In this document: piece by piece, positions 54,003-63,397 of the stretch
Layout: each line of letters begins with the position of its first letter
Numbering within the stretch: position 1 is the first letter of the stretch
Source of the DNA: Eubacteriaceae bacterium ES3
Lineage (GTDB): Bacteria > Bacillota > Clostridia > Eubacteriales > Eubacteriaceae
Assembly: GCA_030586155.1 (NCBI GenBank)
Contig: CP130741.1
Span: 1,420,680-1,484,679 of the forward strand
Length of the DNA: 64,000 bases
Direction of reading: 5' to 3'
Translations under genes and position numbers: made by a program
Notes under the pieces: generated by a model
The model's input: the letters and a program-made list of their open reading frames with translations, nothing else
What the model was told of the DNA's origin: nothing
Database searches by the model: none

Positions 54003-57000
54003 TTAAAGCACTGTTGGATTCTCTGTCGTATTATTTGACAGATTGTCCACAATATAAACTTCAATCACGTCGCCTGCCTTGACGTTAAAGCCGGCGCCCG
54101 CATAGTTGACCGTATCGTAATCCGCCCTGTTAAAGCAAAAGGCAATTTGAGAGCCATTTCGTATCAGCACATAGACACAGGTCTCTTTACCACTGTGGCC
54201 GGCAACCGGCGAAATATTCACACCAAAATAGGTAAAGCCCGATACACCCTCATTAACGGTCAAGGTCGGAATGCCATCATCGGTATAGCTACCGGTGTAA
54301 GCGGCATCTCCGTCAGAGGCAATCAGGTAGGCACCGTTACCACAACCTGTTTGAATAACAAGCGTGTAGTCACGAGAGCCAATCACATCATTTCCATCTT
54401 TTGCGGTAATGGTAACGGCGTAGCTTCTCACTTCACTCTCTAGAGGTGTACCGGTAAGAAGTCCGTCACTGTCTAACGTAAGTGAGCTAGGCAGACCCGC
54501 AGCAGACCAGGTAAAGGCACCAGTCCCGCCGGAGGCTTCAAAGCTTTCATTGTAGTTGACTCCGACCATTCCAATCGGCACTGAGCTGTTGGTGATTGTT
54601 ATTTGGTCCTGCCTTGTCACTTCAATTTTATAGGTTCGGGTGGTAACGCCATCGCTGCCGGTTACCACAATCGTAATGGTATTGGTACCCCCTGTTAGAT
54701 CGACAGGCACAGACGCATCATCGCCATTGACAGTAATACTTGCTCCGCTGTCGGTCGCTGTTGGTGTTACCGTCAGGCTGTCAACGGCATTTTCAACGGT
54801 TGCTGTATAGGCAGTAGTCGTTTGTGCAAAGGCTGGCGAAAGCGTCCCCTCCGAAAGGGTTATACTGGACAGGGTTGCGTCACTATCGCCACGATTGATA
54901 GTCAGGCTATAAGTCTGAGTGCTTGCGTCCTGGGCAATGACCATCAGTTTAATTTCATTATCCCCCACTGAAAGCGGAATCGTCTTTGAAGATCCTTGGC
55001 TCAAAATGATGCCATCTACAAGCATGACGGCCTTTGTGTCAGAGGCTGAGGCGGTCAGCTTAATTTCATCTACATCGCTGCCCACATTAGCGTAGTAAGT
55101 GGTGGTCCCTGCATCAAAGGCTGGACTTAAGGAGCCGGTATTTAGTGATAGGCTGGCCAAGTTAGCATCGCTGACCGTTCCGTTAACAGAAATAATATAG
55201 GATTTCTGGCTGCCGTCCTGGGCGGTTACGACAACCGGAATCATATTGGCGCCGTTATCAAGGTCAACGGATGCTTCTGTACCAGAAGTTGTTAGGCTGC
55301 CGTTAATGGTCATGCTTGCTCCGGGGTCAAGGGTCTGGGCGGTAATGCCGATGCTGTCAATGCCGGAGGCATCCACACTGTAGGCGGCTGTACCCGGATC
55401 AAAGACAGCGTTTAAGCTGCCTGTATTAACGGCGAGACTTGAAAGGTCTGCCGGAGATTCAGAGGTAAAGCTGGCACTATCATCTGTCATGGTAGTCCCA
55501 TAGGAATCCTGAAAACCGGAAATATCTATGGTACAGCTTTGGTAGTAGTCTAAACCATAATAAGGTATTGTATAGGTTCGACCGCTGTTTGACCAGGCCC
55601 CGCCACTGAGAGCAGTGCCATTAATCGATACCGTTCCAGTTACGGAGGTGTCCATATCGTTATTAAAGGTGATGATTACATTTCCGTCAATCGGCGCATC
55701 ATAGTCAGCTGGACTGATACTCCCGATCATCGATGTTTTATCTGCTGTCCAAATGGCGTAAAGGGTTATATCTTTGGACACCGTAATATTGTCCCCTGGT
55801 GCATAAGATGTGCCGCTGCCGTTCGCCTTAGTATTCCACTCTTTAAAGTTGTACCCTGGATTTTCAAACCCGCTGTCATCATCGACTGTTATTGTACCAT
55901 TTACCGGCATATTCGCATTTTTAGTGCCTGTACCACCATTGTCGTCATAGGTCATCACACACGCTCTGGCATAGATTCCGGCATCCGTCCATCCATCCGG
56001 CAGACTAAAGCCATAGAGCGGTCCTGATTTTGAAAAGTGTGTATGGGTTATTGTATTGGGCGTTAAGCATGCATCGTTCGCTAAAAATATTAATGCATCT
56101 CCACTGATCGAAAGTGAACCACTACTTGAAGAATTACCAGGGCCAATATCTTTATTACCCGATGAGCCACGCTTGGCAAATACAGTACCGCCTGTTATTG
56201 AAATTGTGCCGCCACCTAAAGAAGAACTGCCGCCGATACCGGCACCTCCATATCCTCCGGTTGCAGTAACGGTACCCCCTGTTATGGTAGTAATTGTATT
56301 GCCATATACAGAAGAACCGCCGCCGATACCGGCACCACCATAGCCGCCGGTTGCAGTGACAGTACCGCCTGATATTGTAATTGTACCGTTATCCGAATTG
56401 CGGCCGCCGCCGATACCGGTAGCAGAATCGCCGCCGGTTGCAGTGACAGTACCGCCTGATACTGTAATCGTACCGCCATCTCCAGAAGAACCGCCGCCGA
56501 TACCGGCACCTTTATCTCCGCCGGTTACAGTGACAGTACCGCCTGATACTGCAATCGTACCGCCATCTCCATGATCGCCGCCGCCGATACCGGCACCTCC
56601 CTCACCGCCGGTTGCAGTAACTATGCCGCCTGATATTGTAATCGTACCGCTATCTGCATAGCAGCAGTAGCCGCCGCCGATACCGGCACCTTTATCTCCG
56701 CCGGTTACAGTAACAGTACCACCAGATATTGTAATCGTACCGCCATCGGTAGAGAAGCCGCCGCCGATACCGGCACCATATTTTCCGCCAGTTACATCAA
56801 GAATGCCATCTCCTTTAATTTCTAGCTTTGTGTCTGTTTCTACTTGGATACCAGGCTCATTAGAACCGCTTTTAAATGTGTTTGTTCCACTTAGAATCAG
56901 GGTGTTACCGCTGCCTGAAAAGTTGAGGGCACAGGCATTAGATGTTGCACTGACATCGCTTGTCACCGAATCAAGCGTTAGTGTGACACCCTCGCTACAA

Positions 57001-57215
57001 GAGATAAGAACATTTTGACTTCCGGTCAGCGTTGCGGTTGCGCCAGCATCTACCTCAACTATATCGCCGGCAGCACAGCTACTAATATCAAATGTCTGGC
57101 TGTCAGAAACGGTATGAGTTGCTGCCAGGGCCGTCTGCGGAGAAAGTCCGACAATCATCAACAAGCCAATCACGATCAACAAACATTTTGGTATTATTCT
57201 AATTGATTTTTCCAT
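54003..57215 (-). CDS. Giant secreted repeat protein, paralogue 2
   Basis: 1070 residues. In order: signal peptide (cleaved after LSPQTALA); an 80-residue N-terminal domain; about seven Gly-rich repeats of 27-31 residues with the core GGTITISGGTVTATGG and GAGIGGG; an InlB-type repeat (FKEWNTKANGSGTSYAPG, LYAIW); a Big_5-like unit (PIDGNVIITFNNDMD); three cadherin-like beta-sandwich units each starting with LSSLAVNTGSL-like text; a He_PIG unit (WSAAGLPSSLTLDSDGLLTG); and a conserved C-terminal domain of about 90 residues (GCGNGAYLIASDGDAAYTGS). There is no LPXTG or membrane anchor. It probably forms an extended surface or matrix fibre. Confidence 0.85.
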   Translation of the reverse strand: MEKSIRIIPKCLLIVIGLLMIVGLSPQTALAATHTVSDSQTFDISSCAAGDIVEVDAGATATLTGSQNVLISCSEGVTLTLDSVTSDVSATSNACALNFSGSGNTLILSGTNTFKSGSNEPGIQVETDTKLEIKGDGILDVTGGKYGAGIGGGFSTDGGTITISGGTVTVTGGDKGAGIGGGYCCYADSGTITISGGIVTATGGEGGAGIGGGDHGDGGTIAVSGGTVTVTGGDKGAGIGGGSSGDGGTITVSGGTVTATGGDSATGIGGGRNSDNGTITISGGTVTATGGYGGAGIGGGSSVYGNTITTITGGTVTATGGYGGAGIGGSSSLGGGTISITGGTVFAKRGSSGNKDIGPGNSSSSGSLSISGDALIFLANDACLTPNTITHTHFSKSGPLYGFSLPDGWTDAGIYARACVMTYDDNGGTGTKNANMPVNGTITVDDDSGFENPGYNFKEWNTKANGSGTSYAPGDNITVSKDITLYAIWTADKTSMIGSISPADYDAPIDGNVIITFNNDMDTSVTGTVSINGTALSGGAWSNSGRTYTIPYYGLDYYQSCTIDISGFQDSYGTTMTDDSASFTSESPADLSSLAVNTGSLNAVFDPGTAAYSVDASGIDSIGITAQTLDPGASMTINGSLTTSGTEASVDLDNGANMIPVVVTAQDGSQKSYIISVNGTVSDANLASLSLNTGSLSPAFDAGTTTYYANVGSDVDEIKLTASASDTKAVMLVDGIILSQGSSKTIPLSVGDNEIKLMVIAQDASTQTYSLTINRGDSDATLSSITLSEGTLSPAFAQTTTAYTATVENAVDSLTVTPTATDSGASITVNGDDASVPVDLTGGTNTITIVVTGSDGVTTRTYKIEVTRQDQITITNSSVPIGMVGVNYNESFEASGGTGAFTWSAAGLPSSLTLDSDGLLTGTPLESEVRSYAVTITAKDGNDVIGSRDYTLVIQTGCGNGAYLIASDGDAAYTGSYTDDGIPTLTVNEGVSGFTYFGVNISPVAGHSGKETCVYVLIRNGSQIAFCFNRADYDTVNYAGAGFNVKAGDVIEVYIVDNLSNNTTENPTVL

Positions 57216-57234
57216 TTCTCGTTCTCCCTTTAAT

Positions 57235-57290
57235 TTTTTTTCATTTCAAAAAATTCGCTGGTTGACAGTTCCACCTTATTGCCTAGCTAA
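57235..57290 (-). pseudogene. Remnant of a third DUF2442 gene
   Basis: On the minus strand this reads GNKVELSTSEFFEMKKN then stop, matching the last 16 residues of the DUF2442 proteins. It lies just upstream of the paralogue 2 surface gene, in the place the complete DUF2442 gene holds in the other units. It shows that [DUF2442 + surface gene] was duplicated as a unit. Confidence 0.8.
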
Positions 57291-57342
57291 TTACCAGCCA
57301 TTAGTTTTCACCTGGCTTAAAAGTCAAGCTTATTTCTATCTT

Positions 57343-60300
57343 CTAAAGAACAGTGGGATTATCCGAGGTATTATTTGTCAAATCATCGACGATATAGACT
57401 TCGATTACATCTCCAGATTTAATATTAAAAGCTGCATAAGCGCTTCCTACTGTGTCAAAATCCGCTTTAACGGCATTCATACCAAGCTGAACACCGTCTC
57501 TTTTGTGGACAAATAAACAGACTTCTTCCCCGGCATGTCCGGTTACCGGCGAAATGTCTACGCCAAAATAGGTAAAGCCCGATACACCCTTATTAACGGT
57601 CAGAGTCGGAATGCCGTCATCGGTATAGCTGCCAGTGTAAGCGGCATCTCCGTCAGAAGCTATCAGGTAGGCACCGTTACCACAACCTGCTTGGATAACA
57701 AGCGTGTAGTTACGAGAGCCAGTTACATCATTTCCATCTTTTGCGGTAATGGTAACGGCGTAGCTACCAACCTCACTCTCAACGGGTGTGCCGGAGAGCA
57801 GTCCTGAACTGTCTAAACTAAGTGAGCCTGGTAGACCTGTCGCTGACCAGGTAAAGACATCAGTCCCGCCGGAGGCTTCAAAGCTTTCATTGTAGGTGAC
57901 CCCAACCATGCCAACCGGCATTGAGCTGTTGGTGATTGTAATCTGGTTCTGCCTTGTCACATTTATGGTATAGGTTCGGGTGGTAACGGCATCGCTGCCG
58001 GTTACCACAATCGTAATGGTATTGGTACCTACTGTCAGATTGACCGGCACAGAGGCATCATTGCCATTGACCATAATATCTGCTCCGCTGTCGGTCGCTG
58101 TTGGTGTCACCGTCAGACTGTCAACAGCATTTCCAACGGTTGCTGTATAGGCAGTGGTCGTTTGTGCAAAGGTCGGCGAAAGCGTCCCCTCTGATAGGCT
58201 CAAATCGGACAGGGTTGCGTCACTGTCACCGCGGTTGATGGTCAGGCTATAGGTTTGAGTCGATGCATCCTGGGCAATGACCATCAGTTCTACTTCATTA
58301 TCCCCCACTGAAAGCGGAATGGTCTTTGAAGCTCCCTGGCTTAAAATGACGCCGTCTAAAAGCATGATGGCCTTTTCATCAGAAGCTGAGGCAGTCAGTG
58401 TAATTTCATCTATATCGCTGCCCACATTGGCGTAGTAAGTGGTAGTCCCTGCCTCAAAGGCCGGACTTAATGAGCCGGTATTTAGTGACAGGCTGGCCAA
58501 GTCGGCAACGCTGACCGTACCGTTAACGGAGATGATATAGGATTTCTGGCTGCTGTCCTGGGCGGTTACAACAATTGGTATCATATTGGCGCCGTTATCG
58601 AGGCTGACACTTACTTTAGTGCCGGAAGTTGCTTCCGACCCGTTAATGGTCATGCTTGCTCCGGAATCAAGGGACTGGGCAGTAATGCCGATGCTGTTAA
58701 TGCCGGTGGCATCCACGCTGTAGGCGGCTGTATCCGGGTCAAAGCCCGGGCTTAGGCTGCCCGTATTAACGGCAAGGCTCGAAAGGTCTGCCGGTGCTTT
58801 AGTGGTGAAGCTGGCACTATCGGCTGTCATGGTTGTCCCATAGGAATCCTGAAAACCGGAAATATCTATGCTACAGCTTTGGAAGTAGTCTAAACCAGAA
58901 TAAGGTATTGTATAGGTTCGACCGCTGTTAGACCAGGCCCCGCCACTGAGAGCAGTGCCATTAATCGATACCGTTCCGGTTACTGAGGTATCCATATCGT
59001 TATTAAAGGTGATGACTACATTTCCGTCAATCGGCGCATCGTTGTCAGCTGGACTGATATTCCCAACCATTGCTGCTTCTTCAGGTGTCCAAATGGCATA
59101 CAGGGTTAGATCACCGGATAGTCTAATACTTTCACCTGGTTCATAACTTGTTCCACTGCCGTCCACTCTGGTATTCCACTCTTTAAATGTGTATCCTGGA
59201 TTCATAAAGCTGCTATCGTCAGCAATTGTTATAATAATGCCGACGAGTGAATTTTCTAGTTCACCATCACCTGTCCCTCCGTTGTCGTCATATGCCAACA
59301 AACAGGGTATACCATAGATGCCCGCATCAGTCCATCCGTCCGGTAGTCCATAGAAAGAATATGATGCCAAATAGTGTATATGGGTTTGTGTATCGGGTGT
59401 TAAACAGGTATCATTTGCTAAAAACACCAAGGCGTCACCGCTGATTGAAAGTGAACCATCACTTGCACTAGTACCTGGGCCAATATCGTTATTACCGTTA
59501 TCACCATGTTTTGCATATATAGTACCGCTGGATATAGAAATCGTGCCTCCTCCTCCAGCTGCACCACCGCCGATACCGGCACTACCGTCTCCGCCGGTTG
59601 CAGTGACTGTACCACTTGATATCGTGATCGTACCGCCATCTCCCATACCATCAACGGCAAACATTCCGCCATTAAAACCTCCTCCAATAGCAGCACCTCC
59701 GTAACCTCCGATTGCATTGATCGTACCACCCGTTATGGTAATCGTACCGCCATTTGCATAAGCGCCACCGCCGATGCCAGCACCACAATATCCACCGGTT
59801 GCATTAACGATACCGCTCGATATTGTGATCGTGCCTCCATCTCCATACATACTGCCTCCGATACCGGCGCTGTAACCTCCACTAGTTGCAGTAACCGTAC
59901 CACCCGATATCGTAATCGTACCGCCAGCTCCTTCGAAACCGCCGCCGATACCGGCAGCGAAGGCTCCGCCGGTTGCAGTGACTGTACCACTCGTTATGGT
60001 AATCGTACCGCCAGTTCCATTATTGCCACCGCCGATGCCGGCACCATTATCTCCGCCTGTTCCATCAAGACTTCCATCACCCTGTATTTCAAGTTCAGTC
60101 TCGTCTTCCACAAGGACACCCGCTTCATTTTCTCCGCTTTTAAGCATACTTGCCCCACTTAAAATCAGGGTGTTACCGCTGCCTGTAAAGCAAAGAGCAC
60201 AAGCATCATATGTTTCACTGACATCGCTTGTCACCGAATCAAGCGTTAGTGTGACACCCTCACCACAAGAGATAAGAACATTTTGACTTCCGGTCAGTGT

Positions 60301-60498
60301 TGCGGTTACACCTGCATCTACATTAACTGTATCGCCGGCAGTACAGCTGCTAATATCAAATGACTGGCCGTCTGATACGGTGTGCGTTACCGCCCGAGCT
60401 ATCTGCGGCTGCAGCGCGATGATCATAAACAAACCAATGATAATCAATAAGCATTGCGGTATTCTTCTAATTGATTTTTCAATTCCTCTTTCTCCCAT
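57343..60498 (-). CDS. Giant secreted repeat protein, paralogue 1
   Basis: 1051 residues with the same domain order as its neighbour, including about six Gly-rich repeats (one expanded around GGGFNGGMFAVDGMGDGG), an InlB-like unit, a Big_5-like unit, three cadherin-like units, He_PIG and the 90-residue C-terminal domain. The ATG at 60496-60498 overlaps the DUF2442 stop as TAATG. The position of the start codon in the paralogues, behind GGGAGAAAGAG, is ATT here. Either the coupled ATG or the rare ATT could be used. The signal peptide differs (QIARAVTHTV) but remains functional in form. First structural gene of the intact module. Confidence 0.85.
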   Translation of the reverse strand: MGERGIEKSIRRIPQCLLIIIGLFMIIALQPQIARAVTHTVSDGQSFDISSCTAGDTVNVDAGVTATLTGSQNVLISCGEGVTLTLDSVTSDVSETYDACALCFTGSGNTLILSGASMLKSGENEAGVLVEDETELEIQGDGSLDGTGGDNGAGIGGGNNGTGGTITITSGTVTATGGAFAAGIGGGFEGAGGTITISGGTVTATSGGYSAGIGGSMYGDGGTITISSGIVNATGGYCGAGIGGGAYANGGTITITGGTINAIGGYGGAAIGGGFNGGMFAVDGMGDGGTITISSGTVTATGGDGSAGIGGGAAGGGGTISISSGTIYAKHGDNGNNDIGPGTSASDGSLSISGDALVFLANDTCLTPDTQTHIHYLASYSFYGLPDGWTDAGIYGIPCLLAYDDNGGTGDGELENSLVGIIITIADDSSFMNPGYTFKEWNTRVDGSGTSYEPGESIRLSGDLTLYAIWTPEEAAMVGNISPADNDAPIDGNVVITFNNDMDTSVTGTVSINGTALSGGAWSNSGRTYTIPYSGLDYFQSCSIDISGFQDSYGTTMTADSASFTTKAPADLSSLAVNTGSLSPGFDPDTAAYSVDATGINSIGITAQSLDSGASMTINGSEATSGTKVSVSLDNGANMIPIVVTAQDSSQKSYIISVNGTVSVADLASLSLNTGSLSPAFEAGTTTYYANVGSDIDEITLTASASDEKAIMLLDGVILSQGASKTIPLSVGDNEVELMVIAQDASTQTYSLTINRGDSDATLSDLSLSEGTLSPTFAQTTTAYTATVGNAVDSLTVTPTATDSGADIMVNGNDASVPVNLTVGTNTITIVVTGSDAVTTRTYTINVTRQNQITITNSSMPVGMVGVTYNESFEASGGTDVFTWSATGLPGSLSLDSSGLLSGTPVESEVGSYAVTITAKDGNDVTGSRNYTLVIQAGCGNGAYLIASDGDAAYTGSYTDDGIPTLTVNKGVSGFTYFGVDISPVTGHAGEEVCLFVHKRDGVQLGMNAVKADFDTVGSAYAAFNIKSGDVIEVYIVDDLTNNTSDNPTVL

Positions 60499-60728
60499 TA
60501 TTTTTTAATCATATCAAAAACTTCGCTGGTTGACAGTTCTACCTTATTGCCCCAACTGATGACCCTGCCGTCGGTTTCAGCCCTCTGAAAAAAGGCTTCA
60601 TCGCGCAGCAGGCCAAAGCGGATGGTCTCTAGCTTAGGTTTTAAATTCAGGGTAATCATGCTGCCGTTAGTAAGGTTAACTTCCAGCTGATAATTTTCCT
60701 TTGCTTTTACTGCTTTGATTTCAGTCAT
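60498..60728 (-). CDS. DUF2442 protein (copy A)
   Basis: 76 residues, nearly identical to the copy at 51966-52196, with GAAGGAG nine bases before the ATG. It begins MTEIKAVKAKENYQLEVNLT and ends STSEVFDMIKK. Its stop and the start of the surface protein gene share a base (TAATG), so the two are translated together. A promoter-like element lies about 65 bases upstream. DUF2442 has no established activity; its constant position ahead of the surface genes suggests a regulatory or folding-related role. Confidence 0.82.
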   Translation of the reverse strand: MTEIKAVKAKENYQLEVNLTNGSMITLNLKPKLETIRFGLLRDEAFFQRAETDGRVISWGNKVELSTSEVFDMIKK

Positions 60729-60793
60729 AAAAGTTTACTCCTTCAATTCAGACTTAGTTATTATTTATTGTACAATAGGGGGTTTCTGCCTGT

Positions 60794-60823
60794 ATACTAC
60801 CCACCGGGTGGTTTTGAGGGAGT
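60794..60823 (-). promoter_or_regulatory. Regulator-box promoter element, copy A
   Basis: On the minus strand, TCAAAAC (60811-60817), the near-palindrome CCACCCGGTGG (60801-60811) and TAGTAT (60794-60799), with the same spacing as copy B. Probably bound by the MalT-like regulator encoded just upstream. Confidence 0.6.
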
Positions 60824-60851
60824 TTTTTTATGGTTTTGTACTTTAAGGTAT

Positions 60852-60888
60852 AAAAAAACTGCCATAAAGATTGTATAACAGTTGTTTA
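60852..60888 (-). terminator. Terminator of the MalT-like regulator gene
   Basis: On the minus strand, AACAACTGTTATACA and TATGGCAGTTTTTTT form an imperfect stem with a T-run, about 30 bases past the regulator stop and before the promoter of the DUF2442 gene. Confidence 0.65.
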
Positions 60889-60916
60889 GTACTGGATATT
60901 GCACAGCGGATAGTTT

Positions 60917-63397
60917 TTATACTTCGCTCGTAATATTAATCTTTTCAAAGTGCTGCTTTAACAGGGTCCTGTTATTAATGGACAGTTTTGAATAGACCGA
61001 TTTAAGCGCTGATTTGACCGTATTGGCCGAAATAAAGAGTTTGTCGGCAATTGCTTTATTAGTTAGTCCCTGGGCTGCCAGAAGGGCAATTTCTTTTTCG
61101 CGGTCGGTGAGGCTTTGTTTGTCTTCAGGAAAGTATTTCGTTTTTAATTTTTCTCTGGCATTTTGATAGGTTTTAGAAAGGGCAAGAATATTTCTGAGTT
61201 CTGTTTTATAAATCCCCTGAGCTGCCAACTTTTTAAGAATTGGTCTGAGATAGTCACTGTTCTCGGCAAAGGGCATATAAAGTCCGTCTGGCATGGCAAT
61301 GTCCAGCGCTTTTTTCAGGCTTTCGAGGGCCTGGGCAGGACGATCTAATTTAGCATTTCCTGCCGCCAGATAAAGATGAGTGTAGATTACCCCCAGCATA
61401 TTAGGATAAAAGCCGGCAGTTTCTAGAAAATAATCCCCGCTGCCGATCAGTTTGGTATAGTGTTCATTGATCAGGAGTACCCGGCCGTAGATGATATTGA
61501 ACATGGCAAAAGAAGCGTGGAGCAGACGGATTTCACCGCGTTCCGGACGGGCCAGGCTTTCTGGTATTTTATACTTCTGATCACATTGGGCGTAAAAATA
61601 CATCTGACACAGCTCCAGATTATGCAGGTAATGATAATCAATGCGGCTTGCCATCTCTTCCTGCATCAGCGATTGTAGATGAAAGATATGAGGAAAATCC
61701 CCTTTCATCCAGTCAATACGCATCTGCAGAAACCGTGCTGCCAGTACAATGCCCCACTGATCAGATGGTTGCGCTTTATGAAGGGCTTTATTCAAGGCTA
61801 CTTCGGCACTTAAAAAGTCACCCTGATTATAATGATATTCGGCCGCCATCATTTCACTGCCTCCGCGGCCATTGCCTTTTGTCAGACTTTCATAACAAGG
61901 CAGGCCGATTTTTAAAGTATGTATATTATCCAAAAGTTTGCCGCTTTCCCGGTGATAAAGGTATAAAACCGAGAGGGAACCGTGAGTCCAGTCGGATTTC
62001 AGATCGTAAATTGAAGTTGATCCGGTCAGCAGCTGCCGGGATTTCTCAAAATGAGCGGCCATTTCGTTCAGATTATTGAAGCAGGAAACACCGTAGATAA
62101 GTTCAAATTCTCCGTACAGGGTCTTGCGCTGCTTGTCGGTTAAAGAAGGATCCGAACCAATATTTGCGGCCACTTCCTTAAACGTGTTTGTAAAAGCCGC
62201 AAATTCATTGTGCAGAAGAAAATGAACACACAGAATCAGCAAGGCGTAATGATGACGACTTCTGATTTCTTCTGGACATTCATCGAGATAATGACGCAGG
62301 GTTGCCATATTCTGACGGGTAAAGAGCCGAGCTTTTTCTTCCTCGATAGAGTTTAAAATCTGTTCAAAGTCGCCGCAGGCGTACAGGAACTGCCGGGCAA
62401 TGGTATATTCGCCTTGTTCAAGGTACCAGGCAGCGGCCTTTTGAGTCAGGATTTCCTGCTGACCATCTTCTTCCAGCTTTTCCTGGAGATAGTTTCTAAA
62501 CAGACTGTGAATCTGATAAGTTTTCGATTGTTGGTCATAAGCGATAAAGGCATTTTGCCTGACGATTGAATCCAGCATTGCCGCAGTGTCCGGTTTTCCC
62601 CATATAAACGCGGCCAGCCTGAGCGAAAAATGATTAAAAACGGACATCCTTGTTATAAAGTCCTGCTGTTTACTGGTAAGCGCTTTATAAACAGTTTTTT
62701 CAATCAGCTTGTAGATGCTGTCCGTGGGCTTTAAAATGCCATCTTCAATAAAGTTCAGAAGCATCAGGTAGAGGGCACTGATCCAGCCTTCGGTCATTGA
62801 ATGAAGCATTCTGGCCTGTTCTTGGCTAATTGTTACACTGCATTCCTGGTAGTATTCAGTAATGTCTTTTTCGCGTAGCTCAAAGGCTTCTCTGGTTAGA
62901 TGGTAGAGCTGTCCTTTAAGTGATAATTCTTCCATTTTTTCAAAGCTGGTGTAACGGGTAATCAGAACAATGTGAAGATTCTCAATCTTATTTTCGATCA
63001 GCATAGTCAGAAAGAGATCAACTTCCGGACTTTTAAGCAGGTGGTAGTCGTCCAGAACTAAAAAGTATTTAGTTGAGAATTTAAGATTATTAAGAAGCCT
63101 GAGGACTTCCCGCATAGAGACAGAGTCGTCAGGAAAACCGAGGCTGGAAAGCTCGTAATAGATTTCTTCTTTCAGTTCACCCAACAGTCTGGCAAAAGAA
63201 TCCCAGAAGCTGTCGATTGAGTCATCATAGATCTTCAGCCAGAGCACCTGATCGTCTGTAGCTTTGTGAAAGTGTCGGATTGCGGTGGTTTTTCCGTACC
63301 CCATGGGCGCTTCCACTATCGTGAGAGGATATTCCCGAATTGGTGAAAGTTTATTAAGCAGTTTTGTTGTGAAGTGCAGATTTTGAGTCTTCAGCAA
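60917..63397 (-). CDS. MalT-like LuxR-family transcriptional activator
   Basis: 826 residues from a TTG start with AAAGGAGG six bases upstream. A STAND-type NTPase occupies the N-terminus: Walker A APMGYGKTT at 30-38, LVLDDYHLL as Walker B near 120, and VLITRYTSF as sensor. A winged-helix part and about 400 residues of helical TPR-like repeats follow, and the LuxR helix-turn-helix is at 763-826 (LTDREKEIALLAAQGLTNKA, ISANTVKSALKSVYSKL). This is the architecture of MalT, which binds ATP and an inducer to activate promoters lacking a -35 box. The adjacent surface genes are its obvious targets. It is intact, unlike the copy at 52381-52625. Confidence 0.9.
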   Translation of the reverse strand: MLKTQNLHFTTKLLNKLSPIREYPLTIVEAPMGYGKTTAIRHFHKATDDQVLWLKIYDDSIDSFWDSFARLLGELKEEIYYELSSLGFPDDSVSMREVLRLLNNLKFSTKYFLVLDDYHLLKSPEVDLFLTMLIENKIENLHIVLITRYTSFEKMEELSLKGQLYHLTREAFELREKDITEYYQECSVTISQEQARMLHSMTEGWISALYLMLLNFIEDGILKPTDSIYKLIEKTVYKALTSKQQDFITRMSVFNHFSLRLAAFIWGKPDTAAMLDSIVRQNAFIAYDQQSKTYQIHSLFRNYLQEKLEEDGQQEILTQKAAAWYLEQGEYTIARQFLYACGDFEQILNSIEEEKARLFTRQNMATLRHYLDECPEEIRSRHHYALLILCVHFLLHNEFAAFTNTFKEVAANIGSDPSLTDKQRKTLYGEFELIYGVSCFNNLNEMAAHFEKSRQLLTGSTSIYDLKSDWTHGSLSVLYLYHRESGKLLDNIHTLKIGLPCYESLTKGNGRGGSEMMAAEYHYNQGDFLSAEVALNKALHKAQPSDQWGIVLAARFLQMRIDWMKGDFPHIFHLQSLMQEEMASRIDYHYLHNLELCQMYFYAQCDQKYKIPESLARPERGEIRLLHASFAMFNIIYGRVLLINEHYTKLIGSGDYFLETAGFYPNMLGVIYTHLYLAAGNAKLDRPAQALESLKKALDIAMPDGLYMPFAENSDYLRPILKKLAAQGIYKTELRNILALSKTYQNAREKLKTKYFPEDKQSLTDREKEIALLAAQGLTNKAIADKLFISANTVKSALKSVYSKLSINNRTLLKQHFEKINITSEV

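Noticed and set aside
56056-56574. Pro-rich plus-strand open frames opposite the Gly-rich repeats
   Set aside because: They are antisense shadows of the Gly-rich repeat region: Gly codons (GGN) read as Pro on the other strand. They have no ribosome binding site and no stable composition of their own.
56195-56790. CRISPR-like direct repeats
   Set aside because: The repeats lie in frame inside a coding gene, vary gradually and have no unique spacers of constant length.
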